DNA of 44,009 nt from Chara braunii (lineage: Eukaryota > Streptophyta > Charophyceae > Charales > Characeae): contig BFEA01000016.1 in NCBI GenBank assembly GCA_003427395.1, positions 3,173,122-3,217,130 on the forward strand. Reading direction: 5' to 3'. The translations under genes and the position numbers were made by a program. Positions 32,333 to 41,560 of this stretch are shown here, one piece after another (positions within the stretch are counted from its first letter, which is position 1; the number at the start of each line of letters is the position of its first letter). The notes beneath the pieces were generated by a model that was given only the letters and a program-made list of their open reading frames with translations, ran no database searches and was not told where the DNA came from.

Positions 32333-32435
32333 GGAGACAGAAGAAGAAGAACAAAACCGAATCATGCAGAAGCTGAAGAGAGTAGAGGAGAAGCTGTCCA
32401 TTGCGAAGCAGAAGCTTGAAGCTCAGAGAGTGGAG
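32333..32435 (+). CDS. VPS13-like gene, exon 7 (coiled coil)
   Basis: After the acceptor CTGCTGCAG, one base completes the Arg codon left by exon 6. The 34 codons that follow end in phase 0 before GTATGG. The peptide is a highly charged helix, with 'LKRVEEKLSIAKQKLEAQR' showing heptad-like spacing. VPS13 proteins commonly have such helical sequence after the SHR-binding region. The exact phase fit is the main reason for calling the exon. Confidence 0.78.
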
Positions 32436-32522
32436 GTATGGCAGGAAAGTGATGCTCCGGGTGATTTCACACCCACTCTTTCACCCATACCATCCCCTAT
32501 CCCTCTCCCCCTCCCCTTCCCN

Positions 32523-32603
<81 letters not shown>

Positions 32604-32926
32604 CAGTATTCTGCCTTGCTCCCCTTTGCCATTCTCGTGCTCTCACGAGTCTTTTTTTGTTTTGGTTGCCATGGTATGATAGTAGAACGTTCTAGTCTTG
32701 GTTGCTGTTTGTTAATACACAGAACAAGAGAGTGCTTCAGACTGGCATGCGGTACTCTACTCTCAAGTCAATTACTCAGCAACGAAATAGAAACTGCCAT
32801 CTGAATTGATTTCCCAATATCATTGTTCTATAGGTGGTCATCAGTGACTCACAAATTCGACTAGTTCAAGTAACAGATAGTGGTGCAACTAACCCTTCTC
32901 ACTGGCAGAAGACTTGAAAACCATAC
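32436..32926 (+). other. First part of intron 7, with 79-bp (CT)n at 32523-32601
   Basis: A CT microsatellite starts about 85 bp after the exon 7 donor and is preceded by an undetermined base at 32522. Between it and 32926 lies a frame with 'CFRLACGTLLSSQLLSNEIE' (near 32733-32792). It is loosely reminiscent of the Josephin active-site Cys block but lies in another frame with intervening stops. Confidence 0.6.
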
Positions 32927-33684
32927 TTGTGGCACACCTGTGCGGCGCGCTGTGTACTATGCAGTGTGCAGTGTTTTACAGAGAGCACGAGTACAGCAGG
33001 TGATAGTAATTATACTACCTCAGGAGGATTTACTGTAAATGTCTTACAGTTAGCATTTCACGGTCGCCACCTTCTTATGCATTATGCGACGCCAGGCGAG
33101 AACCTTAATGCCCGTCCTCATATTTCTGCATGCATTTTGCACAAACCCGGGCATTATATGGCACTCATTCGTCCAGCTGCCCAGTGGGAACTGTGGGATG
33201 GTGGGACGGTGATTCAGGTTATTGTCAACATAAATGAATTCTTGCGAGGTTTGTCGAATCATACACTATTCTGGATTGTTGCGCGTCTCTCGTGCGACAT
33301 TTGTCGGGGTAGGGACGTGGTGCGTCTTGGTTGTGGAATGCATTATCTGTGTCAGCACCATTATCAATCCATTGTGACTGCCGCCGTATGTGCGGAAGGG
33401 TGTCTAACATTCCATCATTGTGCACATCCCTATCACCCAGATGTACGTGTCCTTTCTGTTCCCGAGGACGTTATCAGAACTGCATGATGCCGCACTGTGA
33501 CGAACGTCCTGCTGTTTTTTTGACATGTGGGCAACATGTCCTCTGTCAGGATTGTTTTGATGGGATGGTTCGTGCTAGCCGTCCGGCTGAATGCTGTGCT
33601 AGCGCAACCCTCCTTGGGTATCCCTGTGAACATCCCCGTCATCCTCACCGTAGTTGTCCCATCTGCCGAGTGGGTGACAGATAA
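32927..33684 (+). pseudogene. Josephin-like segment plus two tandem RING-like modules (frameshifted)
   Basis: Two overlapping frames join in sense near 33441. The first (32918-33486) has 'GGFTVNVLQLAF', then 'ILHKPGHYMALIR' and 'QWELWDGG', which resembles the His and Asn/Asp parts of a Josephin (ataxin-3 type) deubiquitinase. Then comes 'CDICRGRDVVRLGCGMHYLC' with a later HPYHP. The second (to 33684) supplies 'CTCPFC', which closes the first zinc module. It continues with a second one, 'PHCDERPAVFLTCGQHVLCQ', and 'HPHRSCPICRV', a normal RING end. The two modules are alike (GCGxHxLC/TCGQHVLC; HPYHP..CPFC/HPRHPHRSCPIC). One missing base explains the break. No intron is seen. No ATG precedes the first frame. 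RING: fairly sure; Josephin: tentative. Confidence 0.6.
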
Positions 33685-33699
33685 AGTTTAGAAGAAACA

Positions 33700-33830
33700 G
33701 ATAAAAAAAGAAACCAAGTAAAAAGATAAAAAAATAAAAAAATAAAAAAAGAAACCAAGGAAAAAGAAAAAAAAAGAAACCTGAGGAAAAAGAAAAAAGA
33801 GAAAAGAAAAATATGTTATGTGGGATGGTA
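33700..33830. repeat. A-rich tract after the double-RING ORF
   Basis: About 130 bp made of A runs separated by single G, T or C, with 'AAAAAGAAACCAAG' repeated. It could be a degraded poly(A) tail of a retrocopy or simple-sequence 3' UTR. No matching target duplication was found. Confidence 0.8.
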
Positions 33831-34764
33831 ATTGGATTATCTGTGGGATGTGTCACTTGCTTTGTCTGTTTAATAGGCTTTCTTCTTCTGTGAGGTTTGG
33901 TTTCCTCCGCCTTTTCTTTACCTCTTTGCCTTTTGGCTGCGTGCAAGTGGGTCTTTGTGACACACGGGGATGGGGGCAGCCAGCGCTCAACCTGTCATCC
34001 ACGTGGCTGGCCTTGTACGTAAGAGGTGATGAACAGGTGGGGCTTTCCTTCCTTCCTTCTTTTCCTTTCCTTGTTTTGCTTTTTTCCGCCTTTGCGCTCC
34101 GACTCACAGAGTGACAATATATGCTGATGGAATTTTAAGGCGAGGTGGTTGAGAGGGAAGGCAGAAACGTAATGGTGGACATGGTTATTGAACTTGTTGC
34201 CACTTATTGGTCATTTTTCCTGTCCCATCGGCTTCTTGTCTATTTTCTCTCCTCTTGCCTTCTGATTTCACTTCTTTCTACTCTATGAAACTGCACGGCT
34301 AAGTGTTGATTCTTGTTTCTGTTGTGACAGTGTTGTCATTTTATGATTCTATGGGGACAAAGAAGTCGGGAGGTAATCAGAGGAATGGTGAAACGATGAA
34401 TTGTAGTGTGAATGAGAAATTTGGTTTTCGCTCGTCGATTCTCTCTCCTCTTGACAAAACCAAGTCTCCTCTTTGACGACTCCAGTGAATGTGACTTGTG
34501 GTTGTTCTTTGGACCTAGAATCTTGCTTCTTTTGTCAATGAGTGTACGAGGATCATAGCATTCCATTATCAGTTTCGAGTCTAAGCACATCCTTCAGCAT
34601 TGGGTAGATCTGGAGAATTTCAGCATGGCCCTCGTGTGAAGAGGTTGCAGAACTAGAAGAGAGGTTGTGTCATACATTTTGCCATTGCGTGCTCAATTTG
34701 ACGTTTCCCAAACTGTCGCCCACCTCCCCATGCTTCACTCTGGTCTGCACTTGCCGTGCTGCAG
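33831..34764 (+). other. End of intron 7
   Basis: No gene recognised in about 930 bp. It ends with the acceptor GTGCTGCAG at 34756-34764. Confidence 0.55.
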
Positions 34765-36276
34765 GTAGATGAAGCTGCACAGCAACCTAGTGAAGATGAC
34801 GTCGGATCCGGAACGTGTAAGGTTCACCCCAAATGCAAAGCAGCCTCCCACAGGGCCAAGTTGATGGGCAGGTGGCATTTGCATTCGGACCAATATGCTT
34901 CAAAAGGCGTAGGGCCCCCACCACCTTTGCCAGCTCGGTCGCACCTGATGCAAAATAAACGACATCGGCCATTGCAGATGGTGACGTGGCGAGGAAAGCG
35001 AATATCTTATGTGGGTCTGCGTGGACCTGCTGGAACTTCACTTCCCTCTCGCTTTCCTGAGGACAAAGATGATGAAAGACCTACATCTGAGAAGCTTCAT
35101 TGCAAGCCCAGTCAAAAGACATCAGCAGAAGGCAAAAGCGGAGGGGGAGGAGGTGCATGTGGTGGTTGGATCCCTGAGTGCTCAACACGCAACTCCCACA
35201 CTGGTCCAGGGCTCCAGCCACGGTTGAAAATGGAACAATTAGAGATACGAGAGGAAGACGCGGAGGAGGAGGGGGAGGAGAAAGAAGGTGGAGGGAAGCT
35301 TCAAGCAAAGCGGTTGCGGAACGGATTCTGTTGCACAGTTCCACGACGTGCCGGTACAGGTCAGCTTCAAGTTCCTTCCAAAGAACAGAGCATTGCACCT
35401 ACTCCCCAGTTACTGTCATCTGCAAGAGAGAACTTTGTGGTGTCCGCTGAAGATGCAAATGGTGATGGTGAGGAGAACAAAGATGGCAATGGCAATGATA
35501 ATGGTAAGCAGAATGAAGCTGGAGATGGATATGAAGCCCGGAAAAATGGCAATGAAGGTCCAACAGGGGCTAGCACATGCAAGCTGACATCAAATGGGAA
35601 TACAACAATGGCACAGGGCCAGGCTCACCCAGAAATTACGGCTGCTTCAGAGAGTGAAGAGGAGATTACTGCAGCTGACATGGAAACGTACGGCCAAGCG
35701 AGTGGGTGTTTCTCTGATGGTGCAAAGAGGAAAATGAGGAACCTGAGATGTAGGCGTCCCTTCCGTGCGATCCTGGGCAGAGCCAGTGGCAGTGATATGA
35801 GTGAAAGGTTCTGGTCTGTGGCATCCTCACTTGTATCTCACTCTGATGTGGGTTTTCGATCAGGGGCAGATCTAGAGTTTCATAATGCTGTGGCAGCTTC
35901 ATCAGGCTCAAACTCTCTCAAACAGTCAGAGAAACTTAAAGAACCACTTATTGAAGAAGTCCCTTCTGGTACAGATCCCAGAGATGAACACAATACAGAT
36001 AAGTCAACCATTGCAAACGCCGAGTCTGAGCCACCACAGCAGCAGCAACAGGATTGGGAAAATCATGCTGAGGCATCACTGCCAGATAAAGATAAGACTG
36101 GCCATCCCGAAATGGGTGTTGTGGGAAAGGAAGGACGGGACGAAGACAGGAATATTGGTGGATTAAATTCACTTGAAATAAGAAAAATGGTTGCAGGCGA
36201 TCTCACTGTGAGCATTCTTGAGGGAAAACGCCTGAGGAGAAAAAAGGAGCTCTGCAACCCGTATGTCATTGTTGAG
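34765..36276 (+). CDS. VPS13-like gene, exon 8: acidic disordered linker and first strands of a C2 domain
   Basis: An open frame of 504 codons runs from the acceptor at 34764, in phase 0 with exon 7, to 'NPYVIVE' before donor GTTTGT. The first ~470 residues are low in hydrophobics, with Glu- and Gly-rich runs, a 'DGEENKDGNGNDNG' stretch and a Gln run, so probably disordered. The last ~35 start a C2 domain ('GDLTVSILEGKRL'). The 3' half is well supported by the C2 continuation. The 5' third (34765-35230) has a less natural composition and may hide an unrecognised intron. If the link to exon 7 is wrong, this would be a separate C2-domain gene. Confidence 0.65.
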
Positions 36277-36559
36277 GTTTGTATTGAAGTCCCCAACTAA
36301 TTGACTTGCTGATTCTTTGTTGTATATCTGCTGACACATTTATGCTGTCAGTGACGCTGCGATGGTCAATCGCTTGTTTTCCAAAAAGGAACTGGCGAAA
36401 TGCGTTTTTGCCCTAAGACCTGGGCTACCAACGGCGCCAGCCGGGGTCACCCTGGTTGCCCAGGCGGCCTGGCTGGACAGGGGCAATGGAAGCTCCCTGC
36501 AAAGGAAAAAAACGAAAATCCAAAAAAAAGTTAAAAAAAACTATGTTGTGCAGAAAAAT
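36277..36559 (+). other. First part of intron 8
   Basis: Intron 8 runs 36277-40127 (GTTTGT to GTTGCAG). No feature here beyond a GC-rich imperfect hairpin near 36430-36480 and an A-rich stretch. Confidence 0.55.
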
Positions 36560-36576
36560 AAACTGAACAACTTTTT

Positions 36577-36594
36577 GTCCTTCGGGACATCCGT

Positions 36595-36626
<32 letters not shown>

Positions 36627-36646
36627 GGCCCCTGCGCAAGGATGAC
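36577..36646 (+). pseudogene. 3'-truncated U6 snRNA retrocopy with poly(A) tail and TSDs
   Basis: The 70 bases match the 5' two-thirds of U6: the 5' stem-loop (GTCC-TTCG-GGAC), 'AAAATTGGAACGATACAGAG', the ACAGAGA box, the AGC triad and 'GGCCCCTGCGCAAGGATGAC'. The natural 3' end is replaced by an A-rich tail (36647-36670). AAACTGAACAACTTTT flanks both sides (36560-36575 and 36671-36686, 16 bp). U6 is not normally polyadenylated, so tail plus duplications mean it was retrotransposed, most simply by LINE machinery. No pol III promoter elements (USE, TATA) precede it and it lacks the 3' part, so it is a pseudogene. Confidence 0.93.
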
Positions 36647-36824
36647 AAAAAAAAAATACAAAAAAAAAAAAAACTGAACAACTTTTGCCTTGGAGTGTGA
36701 TCGAAATTCTTTACCTTTTTTTTTTTTTTTGGCCCAGCCGCGCAAGTGGTCCTGGACCACTCTGGTAACCTTTCCCTTATGTTGCATCCTTTTCGGAAGT
36801 TTTTCCCTGTTTTTCCGTTTTTTG

Positions 36825-36995
36825 TTGAAAGGCGTCCTTATGGCCCTGGCTCCTTATCCATTCTGTTCAGCATCAGTCTGGTTCCTATTCCAATGGCAAG
36901 TCAGACAAGATACAATGTAACACACACAATGGTTCCTTCCATTTGGACGACGGACCCCTGAACAGCATTGATTACTCCAATGAGTGGAGGATTGA
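36825..36995 (-). mobile_element. SINE-B family copy (near 36.8 kb, intron 8)
   Basis: Plus-strand blocks 'TTATGGCCCTGGCTCC', 'AGCATCAGTCTGGTTCC', 'AATGGCAAGTCAGACAAG' and 'CAGCATTGATTACTCC' follow the family order. The T-rich sequence to the left is the minus-strand A-rich tail. Confidence 0.78.
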
Positions 36996-37599
36996 CTGTC
37001 AGCTTGCCTTCCCTCCTTAAGGCTCTTCTCAGTCTCGGCGAGACACCGATATTGTCAGTCATACAAAGAAACAAAAACTCTTGATGGGCCGGTATAGGGC
37101 CGTCCCTTCTTGAGCCACTGTTTCATTCTCAACCTGCTGTCGCTGGTTGCCTCCTTCCATACCTCAGAGTCCCCGACTCCTGTAGCAACACTCGCCTCTA
37201 TTCCCTGTCCTGCTGAGTTATGGCCATCTCCCCGTAGCTGGTTCACAGTTGCCATCAAATTCTCCGGTGGTGGATTCAGGTTGTCCTATTCAACCCTTCA
37301 GTTGGGCAGGGATCTCTTCCAAGTTGTGCCGATACGACCACCTGAGTTGCAGTTCCCTGAAATCTCTTCCACTTTGCCATGAGCCAACCATGCACATCTA
37401 AATTTCATCTTGATATCCTGGGTGGTTCTGAATGCAAGCTCTTAGGTTCTTCCATCTGCAGCTGATCTCTGTTTCAATCATCTCTTCCATCGCTGCCCAC
37501 ACATGTTCTCTTGCATTTCTCGTGCTGTCAAGGGTGATGCTGCATCGTCCCTTTCCAGATCGCCCATAAGCTTGCTTTCCTTATCAAACCAACCAGACA
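36996..37599. other. Intron 8 spacer
   Basis: No gene. The minus strand here may continue LINE-like 3' sequence, but no clear domain was read. Confidence 0.4.
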
Positions 37600-38178
37600 T
37601 TTTTGGGCCCGCTGATGTGAGCGGGAATGTTAGTCCAGAGTAGTGATTGGAGAGGGTGTTCAGGGAAATGGCCCAGAGGTCACTAGCCCTTTCCCAGTAT
37701 TCAGTAGCTTCCTAGCAATTAACTAGACAACGTAGGATGTCCTCCTGAGCCTTGTCTGAACTGCCCGGATTGAATTTTCTCCTCCTTGTGTAAAGCCATA
37801 CATTCACTGACAGGGCTATATATGCGTTCAACCAATGAAGACTTCTAATCTTCATCCGCCTTAAGGATTTATGCCGTTTCCATGGGATCGCTATCTGAAA
37901 TATATGTTTCGGGTTCTCCCAGAACCCTCAGTTTACTTAGATGGAACTTCCAGGGTTCCTTCCTCCGGTCTATGTTCGTCATCGTAACCTTGCCTACTTG
38001 ATCATAGAGGAGTGGAAAGGATGTGAAGGCGACGGCCTGGTAGGCTGCGTTATGCGACCTACGTGAAAATTTGTAGGGTCTAAGAGGGTGGGTATCCTGA
38101 ATTAGCACCCCCTACTCTCCTACCTTCCATGTGAATTCTTCAAGCAAAAGTACCTTCCACGACACTGGCACACATCTT

Positions 38179-39168
38179 CTTCTTTTTCTTTTACGGTTCT
38201 GGCTCCTTTTCCATTCTGGGGAGCATCAGTCTGGTTCCTATTCCACCGGCAAGTCAGAAGAGATTACAAAAGAAACTCACTCACGCTCCTCCACATCATG
38301 GTTGGGAGGCCCTAGTGGACGGCATTGATTACTTCCGGAGGGAAGGATGACCACCCGTCACTCCTACCTAAGTTAGCCTGCTTGACTTACTTTTTGAAGT
38401 TGGATGCTACCGTCTTCACCCGAATAGAACGCCCGGTCATTATAGCCGTATTTGGGTGCAAGTTTCAGTCTAGGTACAGCGATAATGACCGGGCGTTGTA
38501 TTCAGGTGAAGACGGTAGTAAGACTTCCACTACTCCTGTTTGCTATATGTAGCTTATCTGTGGGTGCCCTGTCTCGCTCTTTCCTCTCAGCTAATTGACT
38601 GTCGGATTTGTATTAGGTGTTGGATCTGCTAGCTTGGCTGCTTGATGTGGCACTTGCTTAAACCCTAAACCCTGGTGGCCCCTTCTTTCTGGGGTGGCCA
38701 GACCGGTTTCTGTGTCGTTGGAGATGGGATTTGGGGAGAAAGTAGCAGTTGTTGAGTCTGACTGAAAAAAATTGGAGGGGTAGCGCGGTAAAGGGGGATG
38801 TGATTGATGTGCGGCTAATGTGAGGGGGGGGATATGACCGGGTAAGGATAATTCTACTATTGCTTTGGAGATCAGAGTGACTGGAGATCAGTTCTGCTAG
38901 GGAATTATGACTGCTTTAAACCCTTAACCCTGGAGACGTCTATGGCTGTATTCTGTATCCTGGTCGTCCGATGCTCAATCCTCAGAATTCTGTGGAAGGG
39001 GGTTAGGGGTTGTGGGTAGAGGGGGTTATAAGACGAGGGCTTGATTACTCAGTGGGTGCGGTTGCGGGTGACTGTGGGATGGAAGGGATGTTAAGGTGTT
39101 TGGCTGGGGTAGCGGGGTTGTGGGATTCATTAGAGGGGAGTGGAAGGTGGGGAGGAGGGGAGGTGTGG
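38179..39168 (-). mobile_element. ~990-bp non-autonomous retroelement (long SINE-B) with telomere-like motifs
   Basis: It is bounded by GACRCTGGCACACATCTT at 38161-38178 and 39169-39186 (17 of 18 identical), inserted inside a LINE whose coding sequence continues on both sides. On the plus strand it begins with a CT/T-rich tract (minus-strand A-rich tail), then SINE-B blocks, 'AAACCCTAAACCCTGG' near 38660, a G-rich spacer, 'AAACCCTTAACCCTGG' near 38919 and a G-rich end. It has no coding capacity. The parallel copy at 16345-16985 has the same order. Confidence 0.88.
38407..38518. mobile_element. Foldback MITE (112 bp) nested in the retroelement
   Basis: The arms CTACCGTCTTCACCYGAATA and the complementary 3' end, followed by 'CGCCCGGTCATTAT', form a nearly perfect inverted repeat of about 38 bp with a loop of about 34 nt. 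The related element at 16345-16985 lacks this hairpin at the corresponding place, which supports a later insertion. Flanking duplications are unclear (possibly a 2-bp TA on one side only). Confidence 0.85.
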
Positions 39169-40127
39169 GACGCTGGCACACATCTTATCATTGTTTGGAG
39201 GTTCTCTTCAAGATGATGACGATCTTTTAACTCCGCTGAGTCCGCTCTTAATTTGTCTCCCCTTATCCAGTCCGTGGTCTCCTTGTCGCATAGGTGCCTA
39301 ATCTTCCATACCCCTTGACACACCCAGTTTAGCCATCGCTTATCCCTTTCTTGTTAGTGTGCTTATGTGATTTCCATCATCTTTCACGGGTTGTCAAATA
39401 TTGGTTGTCTTAGAACCTCTTCGTTGGATCTGGGGTTAATGACCATCTTGGGGAATATTGGTCTCCAGATTTTGATTAATGTAATCCAATACAGAGTGGG
39501 TGTAGGGTGTTCTGGGAAGGAGCACCTCTCTGTCCTCTTTTCCTGCCTGTTTTCGGGTTCCACTCTTTATTCATTATCCAAAAGAGACCTGACACATTAG
39601 GGTGAGACGGTATTGGGGTCAGCTCCCTGATGCTGTTTCTCGCTAAGCTATATTCCAGGCCGTATGGTGTTGGGTGAGCAATTTAATTATTATCCATTTG
39701 GTTTGATCAGTGATTCCTAGTTCCACTCCTGTTTGTTTTTTCTTATGACGTAGGTAGTACCAGGCAATCTTGGGGATGTATGTAGTCTTGTTGTTGGGGT
39801 CTCCCGACCAAAGGTATGCCTTTTTTTCTTTGTTCAGTTCATAGATAGTGATATCTGGTGTCGTCCAGATTGATGCTACGTACCATAGCATCGAGAAGAT
39901 TGAGGAGTTTGAAATTAGAGCCCTTCCAAGCAGTGAGGAAAAAGTCAGGTTCCATGTACTCATTCTGTTGAACCTGTTGATTGATTTAGTTACGATGTTT
40001 AGAGCCATTTGTGCAGCTGGACCATCTTTATTTTTACCATTATGCCCAGGTACCGTCTGACTGATCAGTGTGTCCTTTTCTTTTCATCATTCATTTTGTG
40101 TCAACTGTCCTATCCTCGGTGTTGCAG

Positions 40128-40283
40128 GTGGCTAATCGAAAAAAGCAAACAGCTACTAGGGCAAAGACAAATTATCCAAAGTGGAACGAGGAACTGCACT
40201 TCAAGTCTGTTAGCGCAAACTGTGACTTGCATGTGACCGTCTTCAGCCAAGAGATAAATGGCAGCGATGTGTTTCTCGGCGAG
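40128..40283 (+). CDS. VPS13-like gene, exon 9 (C2 domain core)
   Basis: This 156-nt exon between GTTGCAG and GTATTT is phase 0 at both ends. It joins to exon 8 as 'NPYVIVE|VANRKKQT' and contains 'NYPKWNEELHFKS', the conserved 'NPxWNExFxF' C2 block, then 'LHVTVFSQEINGSDVFLGE' with the 'DxFLG' end of loop 3. C2 domains bind phospholipid membranes. The acidic Ca2+ ligands of loop 1 (normally an SDPY motif) are replaced by 'ELCNPY', so Ca2+-independent binding is likely. Confidence 0.82.
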
Positions 40284-41034
40284 GTATTTACCACAGAAAT
40301 GTCCACTCTGTTCTCCTCTCCTATTTTCTCCTGTCTTTCCCTGTTTGTTCTGCCGAGAAGAGAAATTGAGATATGGATGCGTTTCCTGTCAAGGTGTTTG
40401 CTCTTCATGCATTCCCTTAACTCAACCTTTGGGCTGAAAAAGTCGGGGGGGTCCCTGTTAACCACTTGTGCTCACTTCAGCTTTTATCATCCCCTCTGAC
40501 GTCCCACACTCAGGTGAACAGGACTGCTCCCCTTTTTCATAGGGGAGCAAGTACGGTACTGATGTGTTTCCAGGTCAGGTTTCTGAAATGCACACATCTT
40601 GGTCTAGTAAGTCTGGGCTTTTGCGGACTTGAACAGCTAGCCAGACCTGTACCAGCAGTTCATTCCTTGTTCGGTCTCTGGATTGTGTCATGCAAAGGGT
40701 ATTTTATTTCCCCCTATGGTGGGCAGCGTGATGCTCTGGTGTCTCCCTAAATTTCCTTTGAGGAAATAGTTCCTTTTGCTCCGAGCGGGTGTACTCTAGC
40801 AACCAATCCCTAGCGGGTGGGCACTATGTGCAATCTCCCATTCTAAGGAGGATGACTTCTCCTGTTTGTTTGCCCTTAAAATCGTTGGAGAATCTAATCC
40901 ATCGTAATCTCCTGATGTCGATGCTGCCCTAACCAATCAGGTTGTTCCTGCCAAAAATCAGTTTGTAAGATGATTTAAATGTCAGGTTTTGGAAACATAG
41001 GACCGACAACTGCCCCTTTTTGCTTGCTTTTCAG
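40284..41034 (+). other. Intron 9
   Basis: The donor is GTATTT and the acceptor TGCTTTTCAG. A small hairpin (TGCTCCCCT at 40525-40533 with its complement at 40541-40549) is the only structure noted. Confidence 0.7.
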
Positions 41035-41187
41035 ATCATCATTCCAGTTATGGAGGAGGATGGAACTGTTGAAAAGGAGCCGTGCTGGTACAGCCTTGGA
41101 CGCAGAAATGGCAAAGGGCGTTTCGGTGGAAGTGTGTTTCTTTCGACAGTTTGGGAGGCAACTCAGCTGGACATCCTCACTCTGGAG
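41035..41187 (+). CDS. VPS13-like gene, exon 10 (end of C2 domain)
   Basis: This 153-nt exon between TTTTCAG and GTAAGA is phase 0 at both ends. 'IIIPVMEEDGTVEKEPCWYS' and 'GRFGGSVFLSTVW' correspond to the last C2 strands ('..I.L......W..L.......G.I.L...W'). It continues exon 9's 'FLGE' directly. The gene should continue beyond this donor, but no further exon was recognised in the window. Confidence 0.82.
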
Positions 41188-41560
41188 GTAAGAACTTGCT
41201 CTTGCTTCTTTTCCCATGCCTCAGAGATTTGTTTTTTGCCTTTATGTGATTTTATGTCCTTTGCTGACGATGTCAAGCCCGGAAATTATTCCAGCTTCCT
41301 TGAATCCTTGCCAAAATTTCCAGGCGTGTGCAACATTGCCCTTGGTTGTCAGTGACTTCAATCACCCACACCGGTAAGTAGCTCATCTCAACAAGTAACC
41401 ATGGCTCAACCTGATGAAGGGAGCCTTGGCAGCATCTTCCATCATCTACCAGTTTTTTCCTCATGGATTGTGGTGTCTTACGTTTGTGTGTCTGAGGGGC
41501 AGTGGACCAAAAACGGGGGCAAAGAAGATGGAAGGAATTGTGTATGCCACTGAGTACGAC
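41188..41560 (+). other. Start of intron 10 (open at the window end)
   Basis: A strong donor (GTAAGAAC) opens the intron. No exon was recognised before the LTR-like DNA. Confidence 0.6.

Larger units (their letters stand above)
37600..40050 (-). mobile_element. LINE fragment in intron 8, split by a 990-bp insertion
   Basis: On the minus strand, 40008-39643 reads 'RMSTWNLTFSSLLGRALISN', 'SIFSMLWYVASIWTTPDI' and 'YLWSGDPNNKTTYIPKIAWY'. 39323-39190 gives 'GVWKIRHLCDKETTDWIRGD' and 'NLQTMIRCVP'. After the insert, 38160-37869 resumes with 'SWKVLLLEEFTWKVGE', 'SFPLLYDQVGKV' and 'KLRVLGEPETYI', and the knuckle region with 'ATEYWERASDLW' lies at about 37650-37800. The order matches LINE-A ORF2 3' of the RT. 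Stops and frame changes make it dead. Confidence 0.87.

Noticed and set aside
34787-35041. Minus-strand frame of 84 codons opposite exon 8
   Set aside because: It reads like protein but has no recognised domain and overlaps a longer plus-strand frame joined to a C2 domain; kept only as a doubt about the exon 8 5' part.
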